A stretch of 13,725 nucleotides of DNA from 2-12-FULL-43-11 sp035655355 (GTDB lineage Bacteria > Patescibacteriota > Minisyncoccia > UBA6257 > Colwellbacteraceae). The notes under the pieces were generated by a model that saw only the letters and a list, made by a program, of their open reading frames with translations, was not told the DNA's origin and made no database searches. Where the stretch lies: NCBI GenBank assembly GCA_035655355.1, contig DASRUQ010000042.1, forward strand, positions 1 to 13,725, written 5' to 3'. The translations under genes were made by a program, and so were the position numbers. Of the stretch, positions 1 through 5,663 are shown one piece after another. The number at the start of each line of letters is the position of its first letter. Positions within the stretch are counted from its first letter, which is position 1.

Positions 1-332
1 CCTATTTTAAGAACTTCCAAATAACGGGCGATATACACCGGGCAAGCCGATTTATCCAGAACCTTAACTTTGACTTTCCCCTTGCCTTTAGGTAATCCGA
101 CAATGCTTTTGTCTTCAATTTTATTTTTTAATTTAAAGATAGCCGAGGCTTCGCGAGCCATACCCCAATGAGAGGCGGCATCGGCGAACCTGTTGGGAGT
201 TACCTTTATTTCAATAGTGTTGCCAACCGCCTCTTCAACTTCAAAGGCTTTCAAATTAATAACGTCGGAAAACTTAGCCTGGTTAGGTAACCCGGGTACT
301 AGTTTTTTTAGCAATGGATAAGAGAATTTCAT
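1..332 (-). CDS. pheT: Phenylalanyl-tRNA synthetase beta subunit, N-terminal part (runs off the left edge)
   Basis: Beta chain of the (alpha-beta)2 enzyme that charges tRNA-Phe in the cytoplasm. Only the first 110 codons are in the window. The ATG at 332-330 opens a reading frame beginning MKFSYPLLKKL, reaches the conserved B1-domain stretch VTPNRFADAASHWGMAREAS at about residues 44-63, and continues into CPVYIARYLEVLKI, which resembles the following domain (CPRY-type) of other PheT proteins. In long bacterial PheT, about 100 more residues, forming an EMAP/OB-type tRNA-binding domain, precede the VTPNR motif. Here there is no room for them, so this appears to be a short-form PheT. The gene starts three bases after the pheS stop codon, so it is surely cotranscribed with pheS. 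No Shine-Dalgarno sequence precedes it. Identity is secure; the domain loss is read directly from the spacing. Confidence 0.93.
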   Translation of the reverse strand, partial: MKFSYPLLKKLVPGLPNQAKFSDVINLKAFEVEEAVGNTIEIKVTPNRFADAASHWGMAREASAIFKLKNKIEDKSIVGLPKGKGKVKVKVLDKSACPVYIARYLEVLKI

Positions 333-335
333 AGT

Positions 336-1340
336 TTAGAATTGATTGATAAATCTTAAGTCGCCGGAATAGAAAAGACGGATATCTGGCACTTTATATT
401 TAATCATAGCCAAGCGGTCTATACCGACACCGAAGGCAAAGCCCTGGACATCCCTGGGGTTCAAGTGAGCAGCTTCGAAAACTCTGGGGTGGACCATACC
501 AGCGCCCATAACCTCAAGCCAGTCTCCCCTGCCTTTGGTCGGAAATTTGATGTCAACCTCAACTCCAGGCTCTACAAATGGGAAATAAGACGGCCTGAAA
601 CGAAATTCAATATCTTTGCCGAAAAGTTTCTTGAAAAAAGTTTCTATAATGAACTTAAAGTTAGCCAGACTAATGTTATCACCTACCATTAAGCCTTCCA
701 GCTGGTAAAAGTTAACCTCATGCGAGGCATCGGTGGCTTCGTAGCGAAAGACACGGCCAGGCACGATTATTTGAAACGGAGGCTTATGAGTTTCCATAAA
801 TCTGATCTGAACGGGAGAGGTGTGAGTTCTCATCAACCTCCTTTCTTTGGACTTGCCTTCATTCTTACTATCTTCTTTGAGCCAAAAAGTGTCCCACATG
901 TCTCTGGCCGGATGCGAGGCCGGGATATTTAAAGCGTCAAAATTATAATATTCGGTTTCCAGTTCTGGCCCCTCAATCACCGAAAAGTTGAGAGAGGTAA
1001 AAATATCTTTTATCTCATTCTCTATTTTAGTTAAAGGATGGAGATGCCCAAGGCTGATTTTTTTGCCTGGCCGAGTAATGTCTTGTGATTCATCTTCTCC
1101 CAGCGCTTCAATCTCTTTTTCTTTAAAAGCTATTATTTCTTCAAGATTATTTTTTAATTTATTGGAGGCTTCGCCAGCAGTTTTTCTCTCGCTGGCAGGC
1201 AGGTCTTTAAGGGCGCGAAGCAGACCGGTTAACTCACTTTTGCGTCCAAGATATTTAACACGGTAGGCCTCAAGCTGAGCACCGCTGTTTATACTTTCCG
1301 CTTCGGCTAAAGCTTTGCGTTTCAGTTCTTCCAGATTCAT
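336..1340 (-). CDS. pheS: Phenylalanyl-tRNA synthetase alpha subunit
   Basis: Catalytic alpha chain of PheRS, which makes Phe-tRNA-Phe from phenylalanine and ATP. The 334-residue protein has normal length. Residues 1-90 form the charged, coiled-coil N-terminal arm that contacts tRNA. The class II synthetase core follows, with SHPARDMWDTFWL (motif 2 region), LMRTHTSPVQIR, PGRVFRYEATDASHEVNFYQ, the GWLEVMGAGMVHP-like stretch (here DWLEVMGAGMVHP), and motif 3 as GFAFGVGIDRLAMIKY near the C-terminus. The gene precedes pheT in the usual order. A sigma-70-like promoter (TTGTCA, 17 bp, TATCAT at 1377-1349) ends only eight bases before the ATG at 1340-1338, so the mRNA is probably leaderless. No Shine-Dalgarno sequence is visible. 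No leader peptide or T-box is present upstream; the space holds a divergent tRNA instead. Confidence 0.97.
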   Translation of the reverse strand: MNLEELKRKALAEAESINSGAQLEAYRVKYLGRKSELTGLLRALKDLPASERKTAGEASNKLKNNLEEIIAFKEKEIEALGEDESQDITRPGKKISLGHLHPLTKIENEIKDIFTSLNFSVIEGPELETEYYNFDALNIPASHPARDMWDTFWLKEDSKNEGKSKERRLMRTHTSPVQIRFMETHKPPFQIIVPGRVFRYEATDASHEVNFYQLEGLMVGDNISLANFKFIIETFFKKLFGKDIEFRFRPSYFPFVEPGVEVDIKFPTKGRGDWLEVMGAGMVHPRVFEAAHLNPRDVQGFAFGVGIDRLAMIKYKVPDIRLFYSGDLRFINQF

Positions 1341-1348
1341 ATTTTATA

Positions 1349-1377
1349 ATGATAATCGCTTAAATTAGCTTTGACAA
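1349..1377 (-). promoter_or_regulatory. Predicted promoter of pheST
   Basis: On the minus strand TTGTCA (1377-1372) and TATCAT (1354-1349) are separated by exactly 17 bp. A transcript starting at the usual distance from this -10 box would begin within about two bases of the pheS ATG. The -35 box overlaps the -35 of the divergent tRNA promoter (1371-1376). This is pattern recognition only, without transcript data. Confidence 0.6.
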
Positions 1378-1399
1378 ATCACGTTTTAAAGCCTAATAT
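1371..1399 (+). promoter_or_regulatory. Predicted promoter of the tRNA gene
   Basis: A consensus TTGACA at 1371-1376 and TAATAT at 1394-1399 are spaced by 17 bp. The expected start near 1406 would leave a five- to six-base 5' leader before the tRNA at 1412, to be removed by RNase P. It is the best promoter match seen in the window and is correctly placed for the tRNA. Confidence 0.75.
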
Positions 1400-1411
1400 G
1401 GCAAATACTAT

Positions 1412-1482
1412 AGCGGGTTGGAGGAACGGTACCTCGAAAGCCTCATAAGCTTTAGGAGCGGGTTCAATTCCCGCACCCGCAA
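1412..1482 (+). tRNA. tRNA-Met(CAT), probable initiator tRNA-fMet with an unconventional anticodon stem
   Basis: A full cloverleaf can be drawn. Positions 2-7 GCGGGT pair with 66-71 ACCCGC, while A1 (1412) and A72 (1481) do not pair. T8 and G9 follow, then the D stem GAGG/CCTC around loop AACGGTA. The anticodon stem is AAAGC/GCTTT with loop CTCATAA (anticodon CAT at 1444-1446). The variable loop is AGGA and the T arm is GCGGG/CCCGC around TTCAATT. The discriminator is A73 (1482). CCA is not encoded (CAA follows), so it must be added after transcription. An unpaired 1-72 position and an A11:U24 pair are hallmarks of bacterial initiator tRNA. However, the pairs 29-41, 30-40 and 31-39 are A:U, G:C and C:G, not the usual three G:C pairs. 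An elongator tRNA-Met or lysidine-type tRNA-Ile would require a paired 1-72 and usually Y11:R24, so those are less likely. Confidence 0.9.
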
Positions 1483-1495
1483 CAAATATTCACTT

Positions 1496-1620
1496 GAATC
1501 ATCTTCGTCTAAGCCCGCTGCGCTCGTCCGGCGACTCGCTGGCTTAGTCCTCGTCGCGAACCGTTCGTAATACGAATGGACCAAGCTTCGCGACTGCGGA
1601 GGCTTTAGAGAAGATGATTC
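1496..1620. repeat. 125-bp inverted-repeat element with nested hairpins
   Basis: GAATCATCTTC (1496-1506) is perfectly complementary to GAAGATGATTC (1610-1620). Inside are a hairpin closed by CTAAGCC (1509-1515) and GGCTTAG (1541-1547), and a second arm TCGCGAA (1554-1560) with TTCGCGA (1587-1593). The second arm encloses an eight-pair hairpin, 1561-1568 with 1572-1579 (one G:T pair). CTAAGCC can also pair with GGCTTTAG (1601-1608), extending the outer stem, so two folds compete. The element lies between the converging ends of the tRNA (13 bp away) and ligA (seven bp away). It is more GC-rich than its flanks. No T-run follows either arm, so it is not a standard intrinsic terminator. It could be a palindromic repeat element, a transcript-end structure or a structured RNA. 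Confidence 0.7.
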
Positions 1621-1627
1621 TCGCTCA

Positions 1628-3670
1628 TCACCTTAATAAGGTTAGAAATTCCTTTTCGTTTAAGGTTTTTACGCCCAATTCTTGCGCCTTACTAAACTTA
1701 GAGCCGGGGTCAGCACCCACGACAACATAATTAGTATTTCTACTCACAGATTCAGCTATCTTGCCTCCAGCATTCCTTATCATGTTCTTAACTTCATCTC
1801 TCTTTAGACTCTCTAAACTTCCTGTCACAACGAAAGTTAAACCTTCGAGCTTACCCCAAGCCTTAATAGTAAATTCCTCTAATTCAACACCGGCTTCTTT
1901 TAGTCTGGAGAGTAGCCTTTGATTTTGAGAGTCTCTGAACCAGTTATGAATACTTTCTGAAACTTTTGGACCGATATCCGGTATTTTTCGCAGCTCATCG
2001 TTGGAGAGATGACTGTAAAAATCCAGCAGACCAGAAATATCTTTTCTACCTTTAGAGTTTCTGGTAAATCTATCGGCCAGAAGCAGGCTAGTTTCTTCAC
2101 CGACGTGAAGAATACCAAGGCTATAAATAAAGCGCGGTAAGGTGATTTTTTTCTTTTTCTTTATTTCACCGATGATATTCTCGGCCGACTTCTCCCCAAA
2201 TCTTTCCAAGGGCTCTATGTCGCCTTCCGTTAAAGAGAAGATGTCGGCGGCATCGGTAATAAGGCCCTCATCTAGGAATCTGTCTATGATCTGGGGACCC
2301 AGCCCCCGCAAATCAAAAGCGGAGCGGGCTACAAAGTGATAGAGATTCTCCCTGATTCTCGCTCCGCATTCCCGATTGGAACATCTGTAGATAACATTGT
2401 CTTTGATAACCCTGGAACCATCAACGGGACATTTCTCGGGCATCTTAAAAGTTTTTTCATGGCCCGTACGCAACTCTTTAAGCACCTGGGTTATCTGAGG
2501 AATGACATCTCCCGCGCGGCTTACCACAACCGTATCTCCGATTTTTATACCCAGCCTTTGTATCTCGTCATAATTATGCAGAGTGGCATGGGTGATTTTC
2601 ACTCCCCCGACTTCCACAACTTTTAGCACCGCGACTGGCGTGAGCGCCCCGGTCCGGCCTACCTGAATTTTAATATTTTCTACGATAGTGGTGGCTTCTC
2701 TGGGTGAGAATTTGTAAGCCACTGCCGCGCGCGGAGCTTTGCCTATAACGCCTGCTTCTTCAAAAACGCTGTTGTCATTAACAATAACAACTATGCCGTC
2801 TATCTCGTAAGGTAATCTTTCCCGATGCTTCTCCCAGTAATCCCTGAATTCAAAAATAGCCTCTAAGGAATTCACTAGCTTATTGTTCTTATTAGTTTTA
2901 AAACCGAGATTGTGTAGTAACTCATGCTCCTCCTCGTGTTTTCTTTGCCCAAGATTGGTTACGACGTCGTAGGCAAAAGAATCCAACTTCCTGCCTGCTG
3001 TGATTTTGGGGTTCAATTGACGGACCGAACCGGCGGCAACGTTCCTCGGATTAGCGTAAATTTTTTCACCTTTCTTAACTTGTTCTTTATTGATACGCTC
3101 AAAATCTTTTTTGGTCAGGAATACTTCTCCCCGTATTATGAGTTTTTCCGGGATTTTAAGCGGATTAACCTCTTCAAGCCTAAGTGGTATAGCCTCAATC
3201 GTCATAAGATTCTGAGTAACGTCTTCTCCCACGGCACCATCACCGCGGGTCGCCCCCTGTACCAGAAACCCCCGCTCATAAATCAGCTCAATAGCCAGGC
3301 CGTCAATTTTAAGTTCCAAATAAAATTCTCTTTTTATTTCGCGGCCAACATAATTCTCCAGGCGGGTCAGCCAATCCTCAATATCCTCCCGTGAGAAAGC
3401 ATCGTTAAAAGAAGTCATCCTTTCAACGTGGCTAACTTTTTTAAACTGCTTTAAAGGAGCTCCGCCAACACGCTGGGTGGGAGAGTCGGCGGTCACCAGA
3501 TCCGGATAGAGAATTTCCAGGTCATAGAGCTCACTCTTTAAAGAGTCTAGAGCCGCATCGGAGATTAACGATTCATCGTGAATATGGTAAGCCCGGCGGT
3601 AACGGTTTATCTCCGCTTTAAGCTTACCGATTCTGATTTTCGCATCGGCTTTTGTCATCGCCTTCATCAT
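1628..3670 (-). CDS. ligA: NAD+-dependent DNA ligase
   Basis: Seals nicks in DNA during replication and repair, using NAD+ as the adenylate donor. The 680 residues match the family length of about 670. Seen in order: the Ia domain (about 1-75, with RRAYHIHD); the adenylation domain with catalytic Lys121 in LELKIDGLA, RGE at 180-182, DGIV near 291 and YKF at 319-321; the OB fold (about 330-410); a zinc-finger segment (414-435); helix-hairpin-helix repeats (about 450-580, including GIGPKV-like DIGPKV); and a C-terminal BRCT domain (about 605-680, FVVTGSLESLKRDE). The zinc finger is unusual: Cys414, Cys430 and Cys435 are present, but the second Cys of the usual CPxC is Asp417 (CPVD). The first ATG (3670) overlaps the TGA of the pilX-like gene by four bases, which points to translational coupling. 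A start at Met5 is also possible. Confidence 0.97.
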   Translation of the reverse strand: MMKAMTKADAKIRIGKLKAEINRYRRAYHIHDESLISDAALDSLKSELYDLEILYPDLVTADSPTQRVGGAPLKQFKKVSHVERMTSFNDAFSREDIEDWLTRLENYVGREIKREFYLELKIDGLAIELIYERGFLVQGATRGDGAVGEDVTQNLMTIEAIPLRLEEVNPLKIPEKLIIRGEVFLTKKDFERINKEQVKKGEKIYANPRNVAAGSVRQLNPKITAGRKLDSFAYDVVTNLGQRKHEEEHELLHNLGFKTNKNNKLVNSLEAIFEFRDYWEKHRERLPYEIDGIVVIVNDNSVFEEAGVIGKAPRAAVAYKFSPREATTIVENIKIQVGRTGALTPVAVLKVVEVGGVKITHATLHNYDEIQRLGIKIGDTVVVSRAGDVIPQITQVLKELRTGHEKTFKMPEKCPVDGSRVIKDNVIYRCSNRECGARIRENLYHFVARSAFDLRGLGPQIIDRFLDEGLITDAADIFSLTEGDIEPLERFGEKSAENIIGEIKKKKKITLPRFIYSLGILHVGEETSLLLADRFTRNSKGRKDISGLLDFYSHLSNDELRKIPDIGPKVSESIHNWFRDSQNQRLLSRLKEAGVELEEFTIKAWGKLEGLTFVVTGSLESLKRDEVKNMIRNAGGKIAESVSRNTNYVVVGADPGSKFSKAQELGVKTLNEKEFLTLLR

Positions 3671-4032
3671 GGAGTTATTGGCGGCGGCAAACTTCCCTGG
3701 AAAGCCCTGGCAGTCCTGCCGGACTGGCCGATAGATTTTATTGGCAGTGAAGCGGCGACATCTTTAGTGACGGTATACGTGGCGCCGTTGCTAAAAACTT
3801 GTAGAGGTTTTAAAGGGTAGGGCTCCGTACCGCCAAGTTTATTTTCGTTATAGAAAGCGCGTTCCAGGCCGGCATCGGCAGCGAAGATGGCCTGCATGGA
3901 GGCCTTGGCATCCGTAGCTTGTCTCAACTGATAGAGAATCAAAAGTCCGGCAAGTGACGTGGAAGCCAAAACCGCTCCCGAAAGCATCACGACTGTTATT
4001 AACATTACTTGTCCCTTTCTTTTATTAATCAT
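3667..4032 (-). CDS. PilX/GspK-like minor pilin
   Basis: A 121-residue protein with a short basic leader (MINKRKG), a hydrophobic helix at about 8-33, and the segment AADAGLERAFYNENK, which resembles the AE(S/A)G(L/I)ERALY segment following the N-terminal helix in PilX-type pilus proteins. If PilD cuts after Gly7, mature residue 5 is Ile instead of the Glu found in most pilins. That fits GspK-type tip subunits, which are known to lack Glu5. The C-terminal part is short, with no large globular domain as in GspK. It is the last of four consecutive minor pilin-like genes, seven bases after the PilW-like gene, and overlaps ligA at ATGA. Likely role: part of the tip complex that primes pilus assembly in the membrane. 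The assignment rests on N-terminal features and gene order. Confidence 0.72.
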   Translation of the reverse strand: MINKRKGQVMLITVVMLSGAVLASTSLAGLLILYQLRQATDAKASMQAIFAADAGLERAFYNENKLGGTEPYPLKPLQVFSNGATYTVTKDVAASLPIKSIGQSGRTARAFQGSLPPPITP

Positions 4033-4039
4033 GGGTATT

Positions 4040-4558
4040 TTATTTGCCTACTCTAGTGCTGACCGTTGTTTGTAAGTTAACGTCAATGTTTCTTGGGCCG
4101 GCTATGGAAATAATCAAAGTGACGCGGGGTAAAGTATCGGCGCCAATGACTGTGGGAGTAAATCGCTTCACTCTAACTTCCGGAGCCGTGATGGCGCTCC
4201 AGGTATTGCCTCCATCATTAGACCTCAAGAGGCACCCGACAGGGCCAGTATCCTGGCTGCATTTAACCTTATCGCTACTCTCCAACTTATATAAAACCGT
4301 TTCGTCTTTATAATTAACAAACTCCAGAGTATCGGCGGTGGACTGCTGGAAACTGTACCCGGTACGAATTTCTCTGCCGATTTGCTCTACCGCTTGAGTA
4401 GCGTTGTCATTAGCGGCCGCGAGTTGTGTAATAATCCTCTGCATTTTCAATGTTTCCAAGAAAGTGCCGGTCGCCACTCCGATCAAGATCAAGAACATGG
4501 ACATAGCGACCATGAGTTCAATAACGGTGAACCCCTTTCTTGTAATCCTATTCATCAT
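4040..4558 (-). CDS. PilW/GspJ-like minor pilin (prepilin-type N-terminus)
   Basis: A 172-residue class III prepilin. The leader MMNRITRKG is followed by FTVIELMVAMSMFLILIGVA, with predicted cleavage after Gly9 and Glu at mature position 5 (Glu14 of the precursor). The helix continues through about residue 60 (QAVEQIGREIRTG), which resembles the helix end of PilW/GspJ proteins. Two cysteines (100 and 109) could form a disulfide in the beta-rich head. Its ATG (4558) overlaps the TGA of the PilV-like gene by four bases. A GGAG just upstream, within that gene's last codons, is the only SD-like match before a gene in this window, but it is very close to the start. Its third place in the H-I-J-K order supports a tip-complex role. 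Confidence 0.8.
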   Translation of the reverse strand: MMNRITRKGFTVIELMVAMSMFLILIGVATGTFLETLKMQRIITQLAAANDNATQAVEQIGREIRTGYSFQQSTADTLEFVNYKDETVLYKLESSDKVKCSQDTGPVGCLLRSNDGGNTWSAITAPEVRVKRFTPTVIGADTLPRVTLIISIAGPRNIDVNLQTTVSTRVGK

Positions 4559-5118
4559 CTCCAGTTATAAAAATGGTCTTCTAAATTAACTTTAAAATTA
4601 GCTCCCGTGCTGATGGTATAAGTAACCTCGGAATTAACTTGTATTTCGTTAAGAGAGACGTTTTTTATTTTCACAACACGCTGATAGGCACTCTGGTTGC
4701 CGGTATCGTAGCTATACAGACCCGTAGTCGGATTGTAAAGAAGGTATTTATCCGGATTGCCATAATCTACCAAGGTCTTACTGTTGTACTGGACAGCATA
4801 GTTGCCGTCACCTTCAAAACCGTCGTTCCAAGAGACACCTCCTTTAGTAAAATTAGAGTCAAGAATGTTCTTGGCGACTTCTATACCTTCGGCAGCCAGG
4901 TTAGTAGCCACGTATTCCTGGGCGGCTGTGTGATACATATTAAGAGACCTGGAAACGAGCACAAAGATACCAAGCAAGCCCACCACCATAATGCTGGTGG
5001 CGACAGTAGCCTCTATAATCAGCTGACCCTGCCTGCCCTGCCTACCGGCAGGCAAGGCAGGCAGGCCCTTTTTATTTTGTTGAGATTTTGCCTGCATTAT
5101 CAATTTTAACCAAAACAT
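4555..5118 (-). CDS. PilV/GspI-like minor pilin with a palindromic repeat inserted in its leader peptide
   Basis: A 187-residue prepilin-like protein. The mature N-terminus should be QLIIEATVATSIMVVGLLGI, with Glu at mature position 5 (Glu36) and Gly31 as the -1 residue, followed by a lysine- and tyrosine-rich head domain. The helix pattern and second place in the minor-pilin set point to PilV/GspI. The leader is abnormally long because residues 19-31 (LPALPAGRQGRQG) are encoded by a GC-rich palindrome at 5028-5065. Removing 39 bases would leave an ordinary ...NKKG|QLIIEA cleavage site. The ORF starts at 5118, overlapping the FimT-like gene by 47 bp. Met8 at 5097 is an equally plausible start and would give a leader of more normal length. 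Neither start has a Shine-Dalgarno sequence. Confidence 0.8.
   Translation of the reverse strand: MFWLKLIMQAKSQQNKKGLPALPAGRQGRQGQLIIEATVATSIMVVGLLGIFVLVSRSLNMYHTAAQEYVATNLAAEGIEVAKNILDSNFTKGGVSWNDGFEGDGNYAVQYNSKTLVDYGNPDKYLLYNPTTGLYSYDTGNQSAYQRVVKIKNVSLNEIQVNSEVTYTISTGANFKVNLEDHFYNWR
5028..5065. repeat. GC-rich palindromic repeat element inside a coding sequence
   Basis: The left arm CCTGCCTGCC (5028-5037) pairs perfectly with GGCAGGCAGG (5056-5065). After one mismatch (5038/5055), five more pairs form (5039-5043 with 5050-5054). A competing inner hairpin pairs CCTGCC (5037-5042) with GGCAGG (5047-5052). The composition contrasts sharply with the A/T-rich flanks. It is read in frame as LPALPAGRQGRQ in the PilV-like protein. 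On the plus strand a T-rich tract follows, which makes it resemble a terminator, but no plus-strand gene is nearby. Confidence 0.85.
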
Positions 5119-5644
5119 TCAAAATTTTATCTTTGCTCTGCAGAGTGACCTTAGCTGACTGCAAAGACGGATCGGCGTTAACGACTATAGTCGGATCGGG
5201 CGGAATAAACAGAACGTTTTCTAAAGTAGTATCGTCACCAAATTGAATGGCGGCATCGGGAACCGAAAAAACATCTAAGGTACTCAAGAGCTTCACGTCC
5301 CCCGCGCCGAAGACGCGATAACCGACAGAAGTGGGGTCGGAACAATCAACGGCCAAGTCTCTAAAAATAAAAACTTGTTTTAAATCCCTATCTACGCGAA
5401 CCCCATAGCCGCAAATTTTAGGCGCGGCGGGATCGGTTGGCAAACCTTTTTCATCAATGAAGGTAGCCACGCTTAAAGATTTAGCCCTGGAGATAAGATT
5501 AACGATTTTGGCCTGACTGCTTACTAAAAGTAACTGCCGGCCAGCCTCCCGAGTATAACCTATGAGGATGGCGGAAAGCATTAAAGTAATGCTCATCACC
5601 ACAAGCATCTCTATAAGGCTAAATCCACCTCTAGGTCTCAACAT
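5072..5644 (-). CDS. FimT/GspH-like minor pilin
   Basis: A 190-residue prepilin. The leader MLRPRGG is short and basic; predicted cleavage after Gly7 gives FSLIEMLVVMSITLMLSAIL with Glu at mature position 5 (Glu12). The region after the helix (SQAKIVNLISRAKSLSVATF) matches the pattern of FimT/GspH pseudopilins, and the beta-rich head carries two cysteines (78 and 101) that could pair. It is first of the four minor-pilin genes, in the H-I-J-K order known from type II secretion and type IV pili. A TATAAT box sits 11 bp before the ATG, right after the pilD stop, so the minor-pilin/ligA part of the operon may have its own promoter. No Shine-Dalgarno sequence is seen. Confidence 0.82.
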   Translation of the reverse strand: MLRPRGGFSLIEMLVVMSITLMLSAILIGYTREAGRQLLLVSSQAKIVNLISRAKSLSVATFIDEKGLPTDPAAPKICGYGVRVDRDLKQVFIFRDLAVDCSDPTSVGYRVFGAGDVKLLSTLDVFSVPDAAIQFGDDTTLENVLFIPPDPTIVVNADPSLQSAKVTLQSKDKILNVLVKIDNAGKISTK

Positions 5645-5655
5645 AAGCTTACTTA

Positions 5656-5661
5656 ATTATA
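5656..5661 (-). promoter_or_regulatory. Candidate -10 box before the minor-pilin genes
   Basis: A perfect TATAAT on the minus strand lies in the 19-bp gap between pilD and the FimT-like gene, 11 bp upstream of the ATG. No clear -35 hexamer is seen 16-18 bp further upstream, inside the pilD end. A chance match in A/T-rich sequence cannot be excluded. Confidence 0.35.
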
Positions 5662-5663
5662 GG

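Noticed and set aside
1412..1482. Elongator tRNA-Met or lysidine-modified tRNA-Ile(CAT)
   Set aside because: With position 8 as T, the acceptor stem places A1 opposite A72 (unpaired), and the D stem has A11:U24. Both are initiator features.
1496..1620. Rho-independent terminator for the tRNA or ligA
   Set aside because: Neither end of the stem is followed by a T-run, and the structure is far longer and more branched than usual terminators. A role in 3'-end formation is still possible.
2924..3394. A 156-codon open frame on the plus strand opposite ligA
   Set aside because: It lies wholly within the well-conserved ligA coding region, has no recognisable domain and no promoter; it is a shadow frame.
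5028..5080. Intrinsic terminator on the plus strand (GC-rich stem followed by a T-rich tract)
   Set aside because: No plus-strand gene lies upstream, and the T-rich tract is explained by lysine codons of the minus-strand gene.
4639..5109. A 156-codon open frame on the plus strand opposite the PilV-like gene
   Set aside because: The minus-strand frame has a clear prepilin N-terminus and operon context. The plus-strand frame is unlike any family I know and includes the reverse reading of the palindrome.
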